Numbered from the stretch's first letter, positions 10,371 through 23,285 are shown. The stretch is 64,000 nt of DNA from Delphinus delphis (GCF_949987515.2 NC_082691.1:35834417-35898416), one strand, 5' to 3'. Translations and numbers: made by a program. Notes: generated from the letters alone by a model not told the origin.

Positions 10371-11403
10371 GTGCTCCCTTCTTTCCAAGAGATGTTAGAT
10401 GGATAACAAAATTTAATTCATAAGAAAACGTTTGGTTCCTTATAAGAAATCCATTTCATTAACATTTTTTTCTGTTCCCTGCAGCAAGAGGACCAATAGC
10501 CAGAACATTTGAAAACATTATCTGATCTGCCAGGGAATTTTCTATTGACCCTAATTTTGCAGCGTCATTAAGATTCAGGTTCTAAATAAATTTAGTATCT
10601 GGATTTCTCATATGATGCTCATGAAGAGCATTTTATAAGCAATATACTGAAGTTAGGAGTGGAAAGCAAAGAATCAATTAAAAATAAAACGCTAATAACC
10701 TTCTACAGTTGTCACATTTCTCCACAAATATTAAATACTTGGTGGCCTTCATCCATATCAGACCACAAAGACAAACAGCAGCTTCAACAGTTTCCTGGTG
10801 AAACACTGACAATCAACGTGATACTAATAAATGAGCACTGTTTTAATATTTTTACTCAATATTTTGTTTAGCATTATCCAAAAGAAAATCTAAACAATCG
10901 ATGACCCTTTAGTGTGTCTATAACAGGGATTATGGGGATCTCTTTCATCTTTTCCCTTTTCTGCAGCACCAGACAATAGTCTCTTCATCGTAGTTATTAC
11001 TGACATTAATGCAGATATTTCTGACAAGTGGAAAATCTCCTTGTAATTAAATTTCTGTTATACTTTAATGCTTGTTCCTTAAAGAAAGTCCCTGTCAACA
11101 GATTTCAAGCTGTGATAATAATATTTTCTTCCTATGTTATCAGAAGTTGTAATCTGTTTTCTTTCCTAGACAGCATTCAAAATAGCAATAAGATTTAAGA
11201 AAACTGGAAAAGATATTTTTTTCAATGTTAGGGTGAATTGTTCTTGAATGTCAACTTAAAGTTTCAATAAAATGAAGTACACTAGCAAACCAATAATAAC
11301 TTGATTTGGAAATTCAAGTCTCAGCAAATGTTACAGTCTTGAAACTGCTGACTTTGCAGAGGTGGATGGGGATGTAGGGACGGAGGTACATTAAAGGAAT
11401 GGA
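10371..11403. other. Unique AT-rich sequence
   Basis: No gene or named repeat was recognised. Open frames do not exceed 70 codons. Confidence 0.55.
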
Positions 11404-11706
11404 GGGCTTCCCTGGTGTTGCAGTGCTTGAGAATCTGCCTGCCAACGCAGGGAACACGGGTTCGAGCCCTGGTCCGGGAAGATCTCACATGCCGCGGAGC
11501 AACTAGGCCCGTGAGCCACAACTACTGAGCCTGCACGTCTGGAGCCTGTGCTCCGCAACAAGAGAGGCCGTGACAGTGAGAGGCCCACGCACCGCGATGA
11601 AGAGTGGGCCCCGCTTGCCCCAACTAGAGAAAGCCCTCGCACAGAAACGAAGACCAAACACAGCCAAAAATAAATAAATAAATAAACAAACAAAATTTTT
11701 TTAAAA
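11404..11706 (+). mobile_element. Long-form CHR SINE
   Basis: About 300 bp rather than 210. After the usual body it continues 'gaagagtgggccccgcttgc..actagagaaagccctcgcac' and 'cacagccaaaaataaataaa', a 3' segment missing from the short copies. An 11-bp perfect TSD (aaaggaatgga) lies at 11393-11403 and 11707-11717. The long form is presumably the ancestral structure from which the abundant short form lost its 3' part. Confidence 0.94.
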
Positions 11707-11717
11707 AAAGGAATGGA

Positions 11718-13169
11718 ATTTATATGTGCTTTTAGAGCTGTAGCTTTCGTTAATTAAGTTTTAACTTTTGAATATGATACAAACAAATCCTGAAAATAAT
11801 CTTATTAAGCTCATCTCCTTTTTTTTTTTTTTTGGTTTTTGACTTATTTACTTAAGCCTATCTTAGCTTAAATTTGAAATAACTAATAGATTTGGGAAAA
11901 TAAAATTTCAGCTCCCCCAGATAATTACCTTTAAGCAAACTATGATACCAAATTCCTTCATAAATAAGACTAAGTTTAAGACAGACAGAAGTCAGCGTTT
12001 TAAATCTTTAAATTTGTTTTTCTCATACACCTATTTTGAGCTTTTTATTACTTTCAATTGTTTTTTAAAAGGAGCCTCTCAAATAAAACCACTTTTTAAA
12101 AAAAACAAATGAAAATAACTGCCCCAGAGAAATTAAAAGACTTAATTAAGGCATTAGGCTACCTTGACATTACCCTAGGACAACAACTTAATTAAGGCTG
12201 TTGACTCCCATACTGTTGAGGTCTCATGCTAGAACATTTTTATTCATAGATGTTTTACAGCTATGTGAATGGAGAATCCACATTTCCCAGATGGAAATCA
12301 GATTTTTTTAAGTATTGGCAATTCTTTCTTCTACCTCTGCAAAACTAAATCGTGGCCCCTGCAGAGATAAGCTATCAACTCACTGTGGACGTCAGGAAAA
12401 TGTATCTCTAGAACATTTGATGAAAAGAGGATTTATAGTTTATCACAAGCCACTTAAATGGCCAAGAGGTAGGATAGTTCAGAGACTTCTGGCTTTCATT
12501 AATAGATAAAGTTATAAAACTTGCTCCCATTTCAAAGATGAATTGCCTATTTGTAATCCTTAAAACAAATAAAAATAACTATTAGAAAGACTCAGAGCTT
12601 CAAGAGACTTCAAATGGACTTGTTTGGGTTATTAGTACTTTAGGCAACAGATGCTTCCTTCAATGAAGACAGAAAATTATCATCATGGGAGGTTCCTGAT
12701 AAAGGTAAAGGTGAAACAAGAATCAGCACAGTCTTTACCACAAATGTCTGACAAATTTTAATTTTGCCACAATTATTAATAATCAATTTATCAAGGAAAT
12801 ATTGACATGTTTCACCACTAACATTTTACTCCTCTAGTTCTCATTCTAGGCAGTTAGTGATTCTCTTTTTAAAACAACAACTTAAATTCCCAATCTGCTA
12901 ATGCCATCAGAGAAAGACCGAGCCCTTTCCTAAAAAAGACTTCAGTGTGCCCCAGACAAGTTAATTCCAATCAGAAATCCCAACTCCTAAATCATCACAC
13001 TGAATGGTGGCCTAAGCCCAAAGACTCGTTTCTGGTACCATATACTTTCTTCCCTAGAGCTTTCAAGGAATAATTCCCAGGGCAAGGAGATCATATTCAG
13101 CAGTATTCTGCATCCCCCAGTCTTGTGAAAACTTCACTTCCTCTAAAATCCTTTCTCCCTTATCCATCC
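11718..13169. other. Unique sequence with T-run
   Basis: Contains a T-run at 11819-11833 with no SINE attached, and the repeated TTAATTAA motif annotated separately. No exon was recognised. A 64-codon frame (12315-12509) is unremarkable. Confidence 0.55.
12140..12198. promoter_or_regulatory. Paired homeodomain-like palindromes (speculative)
   Basis: The 13-mer acttaattaaggc occurs at 12140-12152 and again, identical, at 12186-12198. Each contains the palindrome TTAATTAA, a core bound by many homeodomain and LIM-homeodomain factors in general knowledge. The repeat is seen; the regulatory role is only a guess, and such AT-rich motifs arise easily in this base composition. Confidence 0.25.
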
Positions 13170-13170
13170 T

Positions 13171-13181
13171 ACACACACACA

Positions 13182-13218
<37 letters not shown>
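13171..13218 (+). repeat. (CA)n microsatellite
   Basis: About 24 CA units with one AG interruption near the left end. Likely length-polymorphic. Confidence 0.95.
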
Positions 13219-13221
<3 letters not shown>

Positions 13222-13394
13222 GGTTAGTCTTTAGCAAATTTGGAAAAGATGAGGGATAACTAGTATTCAGTGAATTCCAATGGCAGAAAATTAATCTCTC
13301 CATGGCAGAATTAACCAAGAAAGCTGTAGGCCATCAATACTACAGCTTCATGCCAGATACAGGAAAATTACTTGCTTCCTGAGTGGTTTGTTTT

Positions 13395-13600
13395 ACAAGA
13401 ATGTGGAGCTCAAGGTTTTTAATTACAGTCATATCACTTACAATGTAACTTCAGGCTAGTTACTTAAGTTTTGTACCTCATTTTTCTGATCAGTAAAATG
13501 GGGATAAAAATAGTTCCTACCCTTATAAAGTTATTATATGAGCAAATTGAGATTATATATATTTACTGTTTAACACAGTGCTCAGTAAATAGCATTTTCA
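13395..13600 (+). repeat. MIR
   Basis: Signature phrases in order: 'gtaacttcaggctagttacttaag', 'cctcatttttctgatcagtaaaatggggataaaaatag', 'ttcctacccttataaagttattatatgagc' and 'acacagtgctcagtaaatag'. The core and 3' end are well kept for so old an element. Confidence 0.8.
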
Positions 13601-15804
13601 TTAGATACCTTTTATTTTTTTAAAAAATTCTAACAATATTGAAAATATTGTATTTGGTAACACATTTACAAATCAGACCCAAGAAAAGAAAAGCTATGTG
13701 GCTCTCTAAATCACTCTATCCAGAAGGCATGTTCTTTATGTGGTAGACAAGCAGTCGTATAAAGAGTATATGTTTACAGTATTAAATATGCAGTTACATA
13801 TACAAATCTGTACAGAACAGTATCCAGAAATATATAATGTAACTAAAGTAAGAGTAAGGAAATAGGTTTAGGGAAAAAATTAATATATGAAAAGAAAGCC
13901 TTAAGTCTTGTAAACATTTTAGAAGTGGGCTATATATTTGGCTCTGAGTTTTCTAGCAGCCAACACAAAGGTAATGTTATTATTACATGAACCACAATGT
14001 TTACATAATAGAAACAATAGATATTGAGGCTAGGATAAGTGATTTAAACACTACTGATTACTATAACTCTAATAATGCATTGAATCCTGATGAAAAACTG
14101 TAAAACTGTCTAAGGATAGCAACAAATAATGTAAGAGGAATTTACTCAGGGATGAATGAGACAATATTTAGGAAAAGAAATTATATTATTGAATTTGATA
14201 AAGCAACTCATAGTATTTCTCAGCACTATTAACTAATATATATTTAAATCTAATACTAAAGTGGTTGTATAGTACTGTAGTATTTTGATGACTGTGTATC
14301 TTCATTTCTTATAATTAATGTCTAATATTTAATGCATATGCATTCAATCAGAAAATCGAAGCAAGGATTCTAACATTTTTGTAAATCCTGGTTTTAGTGT
14401 AGGCAGACCATATTATGTCATCTTCTTCAGAAAGCACATTCCAAAACAGCAACTTCTGAGAACTGAATGATTTAGGGATATCCTTGGGAAAAATCTACTC
14501 TTAAATTCTCTATCTCACTCTAGTTTTCAAGTTAAAAATGTGCTCTAAAATCTAGAGTTGCCTGTTGATGCATAAATGTTGAAGATGGTTACTAAAATCT
14601 TTAGGAATCCTGCTGGCTTTATACTATCAAACAATATAATGATTATAACCACATGATGACTTAGCATTAAATATATTTTAATATAATATTTTACATATAA
14701 AGAACTAAGCTAAAAAAAGCAAGTTATATATATACTGAGAGTTTTTATCATAGATAAGTTGATCAATAAAACAACCCGTAAATATTTTTCTCTGTGGCTG
14801 AGGTAGAGAAATAAAGAAGTAAAAATAATTTTTCCACATCATTTTAAATCTAAATTCACACAACAAACTGTCAATATATGTGAGTTACTTCAACTAAATT
14901 CTCTGCTACCTTAAATAGAACATAACATTGGAGATGTTTACTGAGAATTCATCTTTTCATCATGTAGCTCCTTCTTTAATGCTTGTTTAGCTTTTGACCA
15001 ATCAGGATAACTTTAGGACATCTCAGAATAGAGATACTGTTCCTTGATCTTTTACTGCCCAAACTCTCCTTTTATTTACTTATTTTGAGTGAGGGGTTTG
15101 GAGAAAAGGACTAATCATTCCTAATGAATTTGGTGCTGGTGAAAAATGCCAGATGGGCAGTCACAGAGACTGAAGTTCTTTTATTCACAGACTAAAGCAG
15201 AACATTTCCCCCTGCACTTTGCTTTCAGATGCAACCTGGAGTACAAAGCTATCTTGCATTCCCAGACCTGTCCAATCTCTTCTTCATTAATCAGCATTTT
15301 CACATTTCATCAAGTATCATTTCTGATAGGCATATTCCAGATACACAGAAATCACCATTTCTCATTACTCATTTCTCAGACAGCTTTGTAAATATAGACG
15401 TTTCACATTAGCAATGTCTTTTGACAGAAGGGTTATATAGTGTTGAAGGAAAATTAACTTAGGGAAAACAAAATAATATATATGACGATCTTCTTTGTTC
15501 TTCCAGTCATCTAGCTTAGAACAGATTTATGCCAAACCAACAGATGGTTTTATACATATTGAGCCAAACTGCCCACCTTAGAGCATTCTTGATTAAAAAA
15601 AAAAAAGAAAATTCATATTGGCTCATGATGGTGTTCCTTATTATGCCAAGAAAAATGTTCAATTAGAATGAAATAACAAGGAGATGCCACAATTAATTTT
15701 TTATAATTGTTATTTCCGCAGAATAATTAACATTTTAACTGTGTCTACAAAGTGCTGGCCCCAAAATTCTGAAAGACAGATTTTTATTTTTAAAAATGTG
15801 AAGA
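13601..15804. other. Unique AT-rich sequence
   Basis: No gene or repeat family was recognised. Two overlapping frames of 60-81 codons near 15146-15411 lack any family resemblance. Confidence 0.55.
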
Positions 15805-16053
15805 GGGACTTCCCAGGTGGTCCAGTGGTTAAGACTCCATGCTCCCAATGCAGGAGGCCTGGGTTCCATCCCGGTCAGGGAACTAGATCCCGCATGCCAC
15901 AATTAAGAGCCCCCATGCTGCAACTAAAGACCCCGCATGCCGCAACGAAAATCCTGCACATGGCAATGAAGATCCCGTGTGCCACAACTAAGACATGGCA
16001 CAGCTAAATAAATACATACATACATATATAAATACAAAAATAAGTATTTTTTT
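15805..16053 (+). mobile_element. tRNA SINE with repetitive 3' part
   Basis: The head 'gggacttcccaggtggtccagtggttaagac' and 'gggttccatcccggtcagggaactagatccc' are of the divergent CHR subtype. The 3' part is a run of diverged 20-odd-base units built on 'gca(t/a)gccgcaac(t/g)aa', ending in 'aaataaatacatacatac'. An 11-bp perfect TSD (aaatgtgaaga) lies at 15794-15804 and 16054-16064. The internal satellite-like units suggest slippage during copying. Confidence 0.93.
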
Positions 16054-16064
16054 AAATGTGAAGA

Positions 16065-16145
16065 TCCCAAAGGACTTAGATAACTCGCCTGAGGTCACCT
16101 AGATAATCAATGAAAAGAATCGCAATAAACCCTGAGTTTGTATGA
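16065..16145 (-). repeat. MIR fragment, reverse
   Basis: 'aaggacttagataactcgcctgaggtcacctagataatc' corresponds to the reverse of the MIR core ('ttaagtaacttgcccaaggtcacacagctag'), followed by a diverged stretch. The adjacent SINE landed at its edge. Confidence 0.55.
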
Positions 16146-16268
16146 ACATAAAAATCTATGCCATACTATTTCTCCACTGTCAAACCTACATCTCCAGACC
16201 AGAACTCTAGTCTCGTGTCCAACTGTCTCTGAAATATTTTCAACTTCTATCACCATGTCCAAAATTGG

Positions 16269-16488
16269 GGGCTTCCCTGGTGGCGCAGTGGTTGAGAGAC
16301 CGCCTGCCGATGCAGGGGATACGGGTTCGTGCCCCGGTCCGGGAAGATCCCACATGCCGTGGAGCGGCTGGGCCCGTGAGCCATGGCCACTGAGCCTGCG
16401 CGTCCGGAGCCTGTGCTCCGCAAGGGGAGAGGCCGCAACAGTGAGAGGTCCGCGTACCGCAAAAAAATAAAAAAATAAATAACCTTTA
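16269..16488 (+). mobile_element. CHR-type SINE
   Basis: Standard short subtype with intact A and B boxes. The tail is A-rich with T interruptions (aaaaaaataaaaaaataaataa). I see no clear target duplication. Confidence 0.92.
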
Positions 16489-16729
16489 ATATGATTTCAC
16501 CGCAAAAATACGGAATAGAAAAAATGGTGTCACAAAAAGGTGTATTTTCTCCTTCTATTGCCAGTACCCTTATGGCACTAACTCCTCAGGCACTTGTCAT
16601 TCAAGTTTACCGCATACTGTGTTCCCGACCCAAGCCATTCTGCAAAACTTTATGCAATTGATCTTCTTCAAAAAAAAAGCATTTTAAGAATAGCTCCTAC
16701 CTAAAATACTCCAGCAATTTGTTCCAAGT

Positions 16730-17200
16730 CTAAAACACTGGAGGGAAATTTAAGACTCTCCATAACCTTAGCTTACTTTCTATTTCCAGTATCACTTCTC
16801 TGAAATGAGCACTTCACTCCTCCTAGTCATCACACATTCCTACTTCCATCCTTTATACCTAAAAAGCAGTTGCTACCTTTCCTTAAATAATACCTTTTAC
16901 TGAGCATTTAGTTAACATGCCAGTTCCTTTATAAACCCTTCTCAAGCCTTACTTTTTGCCTCCTCCGTGTCTTAGGAATAAAGTATCTACCGCATATTTA
17001 AACACTTGTTTACTTAATGCTATGTTATATTAGTCCCTTTTCTTTGTTTTTTGGGTTTTGTTTTTTTTTTTTGGTACTTCTTTTCTTGAGACCAAGAAGT
17101 GGGTCTTATCACCCTTCTCTTGGGCATTCAAGAGCATACAACAACATTCAGTAATTAGAAAAGGATTAATAAATTCTGGTTGACTTACTGATTGGGATTA
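16730..17200 (+). repeat. LINE-2 ORF2 3' end and 3' UTR relic
   Basis: 'agactctccataaccttagcttactttctatttccag', then 'cttcactcctcctagtcatcaca', later 'gaccaagaagtgggtcttatcac' and 'aaattctggttgacttactga' occur in the order of the L2 3' region. Highly diverged; a T-rich insert lies near 17040-17075. No open frame. Confidence 0.55.
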
Positions 17201-17929
17201 ATGCTACCTTCTACAGCAGACATTTATTTTAAAACACAAAACGTTGACTTTTCAAAGATTTTATGAATTTTGTCTCAATTCAAATATTAGCATATTAGAA
17301 AATTTAAAAGACACTCAGGAATGAATAAACAGTGAGTTCCTAAGCTTGATAAGTTAGGTTTTGGATTGGTAAACATACACAGGAATTTCCTATCCAGACA
17401 ACTTCTATGGTTAAAAGGAATTATATTTATATTTTAAATTCTGCATTCTTAATAAAATGAAACCTCAGTAATGTAGCTGGTGTTTGGATGGTGCTTAAAC
17501 CAAACCTGAAATCCTATCATTAAATTATCCCAGAATCATACACTCTTAGAAACTTTATGTTACCATTTAAAGTAACTGTTAAAGATATTCACTGCATAAT
17601 AAAGGCAAATGCTGTTCTTATATATTTAATTCTACTGAAGTTATTACAAAGTACTATTACAAAATTTAAGCATTTATTGCCAAATATTAGCACGCTATAG
17701 ATATATATACATTGCAAGGTTTGCAAAACTATAAGAAAAGGAAATGAGCGTGTGAAAATATAAAAACATGAAAAATGAGCAAGAACAACTCTAGCTTTTC
17801 ACAAATGTTACCAAAACCATCAAAACTTTATAACTTATTACCTGACTTTCTATTCTGGAGTACAAATATTTTAATGGAATAATACATAAAACATGAAATA
17901 AATACCTAGCATTTATACAAGCAGATAGT
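17201..17929. other. Unique AT-rich sequence
   Basis: Nothing was recognised in this stretch. Confidence 0.5.
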
Positions 17930-18095
17930 TCAAATCTAATTTTACTGTTAACAGGTATGGACCTTGGACAAGTTCATTAACATCACTGAATTTACAGTTT
18001 CTTCTTCATCTGAAAAAACCAAATAATAATTTTTATCTGTAATTATGATGAGAAATAAATGTCACAATGTATGTAAACTGGAATAGTGAATTGAT
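17930..18095 (+). repeat. MIR relic
   Basis: 'ggaccttggacaagttcattaacatcactgaatttacagtttcttcttcatctg' aligns with the MIR 'gtgaccttgggcaagttacttaacctctctgtgcctcagtttcctcatctg' stretch. The tail is poorly preserved. Confidence 0.6.
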
Positions 18096-18433
18096 GCACA
18101 TGAATCATTAATCTTTTCACTGCCTTTACCTGATCAATGAGATTCTGGAATAACCAGTGACCCAGAACTGAGGTTGACTTTTAACTCCTCAGTCTTCCCT
18201 TTCATATATTTTTATACACTTCCCTGACCTTATTGTTCCACTCTGGATGCTTACCTAGGCCCCACAAGAAGCATGAATATTTCTTAGTGGTAAGAACACG
18301 GCCTCTGTTTCCAGGTTATCCTTCATCTGTCTAAGTCAACCTTCTTGCTTATTAGTATGGCTTCCTCGCCCACTACCTCCTTACTAGCCCCTGGGTTCTT
18401 CAGTGCTTAACTCTCCTGTTTCCCCGAACTCTA

Positions 18434-18618
18434 TTTGTTTGTTTGTATTTGTTTTCTCAGTAGTTGTGGCTCACAGGCTGTAGAGCACAGGCTCAGCAGT
18501 TGTGGCACACCTGCTTAGTTGCTCCGCGGCATGTGGGATCATCCCGGACCAGGGCTCAAACCCATGTCCCCTGCATTGGCAGGCAGATTCTTAACAGCTG
18601 CACCACCAGGGAAGCCCC
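18434..18618 (-). mobile_element. Truncated CHR SINE, antisense
   Basis: Body from 'agtagttgtggctcacagg' to 'caccaccagggaagcccc' in reverse. It is diverged from the young copies and lacks a long T-run. It abuts, or is inserted in, another SINE 3' end immediately to the right. Confidence 0.88.
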
Positions 18619-18680
18619 CTTTTTTTTTTTTTCCCTTTCTTTCTTTATTTTTGGCTGCATTGGGTCTTCATCATTGGGTT
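18619..18680 (-). mobile_element. CHR SINE 3'-end fragment, antisense
   Basis: A T-run followed by 'tttatttttggctgcattgggtcttca' is the reverse of the long-form CHR 3' end (compare 30215-30250). Only the end is present. Confidence 0.75.
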
Positions 18681-21600
18681 GATATAGGATAAGGTATCTC
18701 CCTGTATCCCCACTTGGATTCCTTAGAACAAGAACCCAACTTGACCTTTATCCACAGAATACTTTATCCACACAAATACCAAGTTTTATGATCTGCACTG
18801 CAATTTACCCCTTTTTAAGTGACCAGTTCAATATAATTTAGAGCTCCTTTTCTCTCTTATCTACCATGGCATGGCTGCAGGGATTAACAGGCAAAGTAAG
18901 AGTGACCAGATTCTATAGGTATCTAGGAGGTTGAATACATTATTTATGCCTTAGAGGTGCAATCGTTCTATCTCTGTTCTACTTAAAAACTACACAGTCA
19001 CTTCAGTATAAGAAATATCACTTTAACGACTAGAATAGATAAAAGAATCTAAACCATATCACAGTGAACATTAGATTCACCTAGGGAGATTTTATAAAAT
19101 GCTTCTGCTTGATCCTAGCCCAAATCAGTTAAATAAGAATGAGTTGGGACCCAGTGTTCTAAATAACACACGAACATGTGCATTTGCTCACTGAGGCTTT
19201 CATGCACTCTTACCGACATGGCCACCTGCCTGGCTTCCATCTGAGCAGACTAAGGTTTCAGGTCCTTGGTATCTTAACAGACTTAAAAGTTCCTGGGCAA
19301 TGCCATTATATATGCCTGTTTTCTGTGCTATGAAGAAAACTTGGCAATGGCTGTGCCAGATGCTAGGACAACAGATAATGTAAAACTCTGCAAGTTTGAC
19401 TGACTTTTATTTCAAGACAAAGTGACTCAAGAAAATGCATTTTGGAAGATTAATCCATGTTTTTGTTCACTGTGATAATAAAACTTTATCTGAGAATTGC
19501 TGTGAAACTTTTGTGGGTCCCTCTGACCATTTTGAAACTTCAGTAAAGTAGAAAATGACACCACTTATTTACCAAAGTGATAAAACATGCAGGCTTCACA
19601 TGTAGTCTCTATATAGTTTTTCTTCAAACAACCTAATGGTTTCTTTAAGGTTCAATTAAAGGAACTGATATCAATTCACATTACTTGAGCTGTGTTTACA
19701 TTAAGATTTAGCTTCCTTTCTTAAGTACTTTAAACATAGTAGATTCAGTGATGCTCAGTGCATCCAGACACTCAATAAATGCTTTTTGATGATGATAATG
19801 ATGAAGTTGATTTTAACATGGGTGTTCTTTCCCTTTACTTACACTGAATGTCTTACTGAAGTTCAGACCACAGGTTGTCTTATCAAATGTTTTTCCTTAA
19901 AATTATGTAATGTGGTTGGTATGTAAGTCTTTTTCCTCTTGGCTTCATTTTCTTAACGTAATTTTTTTTTTTACTAAGAAAAGACTGTATTCTCTTAAAC
20001 CAAGCTGGGGTCTTCTATAAGTAAAACAGGTAATACAGAGAAACTTCACCATGCCGTTTTATGTTCTATGCCTTGTTTTTCTTTGCCTCACTCCCCTCAT
20101 TTTCCTAAATAGTTGCTCTTCTAGTTGAGACAGTGTTCCCACAGGTAGTGCTATGAAGTGGGAGTTTAGGATCAGAGGTCAACAGGCTTGCTTTCATGTA
20201 TGTAGCTCTAACTGTAACCCAATGCATCCCTTTCCCCTGAGCAAAGCATTTGTCTTCTCAGCATGAATTGTCTACACGCAGAGCAGGGTAGGACCCTGCA
20301 GACTGTTTGAGGATGGACCTTTGGAGAGTTAAAACTCACACTTGAGGTTTAATTGTAATACAGTTGATGAGAAAACAAATATTGAACCAAAGCTCACACC
20401 TCATTATACTTTGAAAATCTGAAAATACTGTCTTAATTTCCCAAAAGTAGATCTCAAACATCTTACTTGACTATAGATTTGCATGAGAGAACGAGTCGTG
20501 CAAAGCTATTTGTTGCAGTGGCTTCCCTATAAAACAAAGAATAGCCAAAAACACTACACAGACCCCTTCCAATCAAAGAGTCTGAGCTTTAAAAGTTAAC
20601 TTTACTGCCTGATTCTGAAGTTTTCATTTTCCTTGCCAGACAGGTTCAAAAAGAATGTCTGTTTTCATTTCATCAAGCTTAATCCATACATAACATCCTT
20701 TCCCACTATTTACTAGACTACGGCTATCAAATGAAGATATGATGTCTGTGTTTGGGTTAGTTACTTTAAATTCTAATGACCATGATGTAATCACTGTAAT
20801 CAAGAAAAGCTTGTCTGTCTTTAGATTTAGGTCCTTTGCCATTGGCCTGGCACACTTTCGAGTCTTTTCATTAAGCTAACCACAATTCTGCCTAATTCGT
20901 AATTATCAGTGAGTCAGCTTTACACAGTCTTGTGGTCCCAAATTAAAGCTTATTCCATTGGTTTTTGTTGTGGTGGTTGTTATTATTCTGGCAAAACAGT
21001 TTACAAATATTTGGATAAGAAAATTTTACCGGCAATACATTTTTTACTCTACTGATGTGTTTGTGGATTTGAGTGTTTTTTTTTCAAATTATGCATTTTT
21101 TTACATTTATATCTAGAGATTCTCCTCTGCCCTAGTAAATGTTTAGAGAAACTTGGAAGTTTAGAAAGAATTAAGTTAAAAAAAAAAAGAGGAAAATTGT
21201 AAGGAGTATACATGATACATGCAGATGTAAAATGTTTCTCTTAAAATCTTAATTTCTTTGTGTTTTGTAAACAATAAAAGTTTTCATAAATAAAATGGAA
21301 ATCATACACATTTTCCTTTTTTGAGTTAAGTTTAGCTCTTGTAAAAAAAAAATCCCACTATGTTCCTATTCTAGGTAACAACTTTTAAGAATTTCAGGAT
21401 TATCCTTTTTAGTTGTTCACTAAAAAGTAACCACAAGATTCTCTTTGTCTTTTTTTCCACGGAAATATACTTTCTAATGAGTTTGGAAATCAAGGACCAT
21501 TAAATAAATAATTTTTATAAAAATTACCATTCCAGTCGATAGAATTTTGCTACTAAAACTCACTTAACGCCCATTTCATCACAGTTACCCTGGGTAGCAT

Positions 21601-23164
21601 TCAAATTTAGCTACCCTCCTGACATGTCTCTAAACCTACGAAAATCTTGTGAATCTGGATGTCCCTATGCTTAATATGCACATATGGGATATTTTTTTTT
21701 CAGTCTTTCAGGTTGCAAGGTGAGTAGACCAAAGGGGAAAGGAGTGAATGATTTAGTTGCTAAGCAACAGACTGGTAAGGATCAGGGATTTTTCAGCTAA
21801 AGTCTGATAAGCTTTCAGTAGTGTCTTGGGAAAGTGATAGAGAAAGGGAGCATTCTTGAACTCCTTCTGCCTATTTTTTCCACTTCTTTTAAACTGAGAG
21901 AGATGGTCTATTCAGATAGGAACATGAATAGCCTTTGCTTCCCAGTATGTAAATATGACTGTGGAAGACTCTAAACCTTCCAGTTCCTGGTAATGCCTTT
22001 ATTCCTTTGCCTCAGCAATGGCAGATGTGTAGATGGATGGTCATAATTAACCCCCAGAGGATAGCTTCCAGTAAGATTAATTAATTAACCTACATTAATT
22101 ATTCATTAGGTTGGCTGAAATAAATGGATTGTCATGTATACTTCAGCACAATAATCTTTTGGTAGATGCTCTTTCATTTTCACCAATTTAAGTAATTCGT
22201 TAAGACCAATAAAAAGAAAGATATCAGAGTTAATTCCACTTAAATAAAACTCTCTTTATATCTTATTACATGTAATTTTAATTAAATAATAATTTAAATG
22301 CCTGCTGTCATTATGACCAATAGAGAGAATTTCAGAATGACAATAGTGACTTAGTTCCAGGAATTTAAGGGAACAACAATTTTCTTAGGTGGAAAATGGA
22401 ATAAAATACAACCAAATATGACATATAATAGGGTGTTTAGGCTAATAGGTATAATGCATGTCTATTTTAAAAAGTTGTTGTTGAAGCCATGCCTGTTAAC
22501 CTTTAACCCTAGAGCCTTATTTAGCAGTTAACTTGCTTACCAGCAGGATATCTTTGTAACTTCTTTAACTAGGTCTAAGCATAGAGAAGTCCTGACAGTG
22601 TGACAGGAAGAAAACAATTCCTCATGTTTCCTAGAAGAATATATTCCTCATATTTCTTTTAGGAGAATTTTGATACACTGAGGAAAAAAATCATGATTTT
22701 AACTTTAATAAGTGATAAGAAAACTATATCTGTTTTAACATTATCAAGTTTTAAAATGCAAAAATTCTGAAGAACCATTGACCAAGAAATTCAAAGAACC
22801 ATGAAATTTACATGCATGCTTTTAATCTTTATTAACTTCTAGTAAATGTTCATTATGTATTTTTATGTGTGTACACATTCATGAAACTGAGGTGGAAATT
22901 GATGTTAATTGCTTTAGTTCTTAGATTTTGTTTTCAATTTAAATGAATAATTTTTTAAATAGAGATTTTAGTGATACCCTTGAAATTAATGGAGTTACTC
23001 CCCCATGACACAAAACTAGGATTCTAATTCTGTATCCTAAAGAGATGCAGATGATGTGGGCGACTCATACAGATTCCAGTGGCACCACCGGTTATACTGT
23101 TACATCATATCTCTTATAACATTCTAGTGATCTGTTATTTAATGCTCCATATATTTAACTTAAT
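18681..23164. other. Long repeat-poor segment
   Basis: About 4.5 kb with no young transposon. A diverged MER5-like DNA-transposon scrap may lie at 19065-19180 ('attagattcacctagggagattttataaaatgct') and a MIR/L2-like tail near 19765-19795. A palindromic X-box at 21756-21768 is listed separately. TA-rich homeodomain-like text ('ttaattaattaacc') is at about 22078-22090. No exon was recognised. Absence of insertions over this length could reflect constraint or chance. Confidence 0.5.
21756..21768. promoter_or_regulatory. RFX-type X-box palindrome (candidate)
   Basis: gttgctaagcaac reads the same on both strands apart from its central base. The RFX X-box is GTNRCC-(0 to 3 bases)-RGYAAC; here the right half is perfect and the left half differs only in its last base. 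Palindromic X-boxes bind RFX-family dimers and are typical of ciliary genes and enhancers. No gene start was recognised beside it, so a distal element or a chance match are both possible. Confidence 0.35.
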
Positions 23165-23285
23165 TTTTAAGTGTTTATGTGTTATATGCCCAAAGATACT
23201 ATAATGTCCTTATGGGACTGTATCCCAGCAGCATTCAACACAATGCCTCACATACAGTAGCATCTTAAGGAAATGTCTGTGGTCT
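23165..23285 (+). repeat. LINE-2 3' end relic
   Basis: 'gactgtatcccagcagcattcaacacaatgcctcacatacagtagcatctta' aligns with the L2 'gactgtgtc..cagcacctagcacagtgcctggcacatagtaggtgctca' end. Confidence 0.6.
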
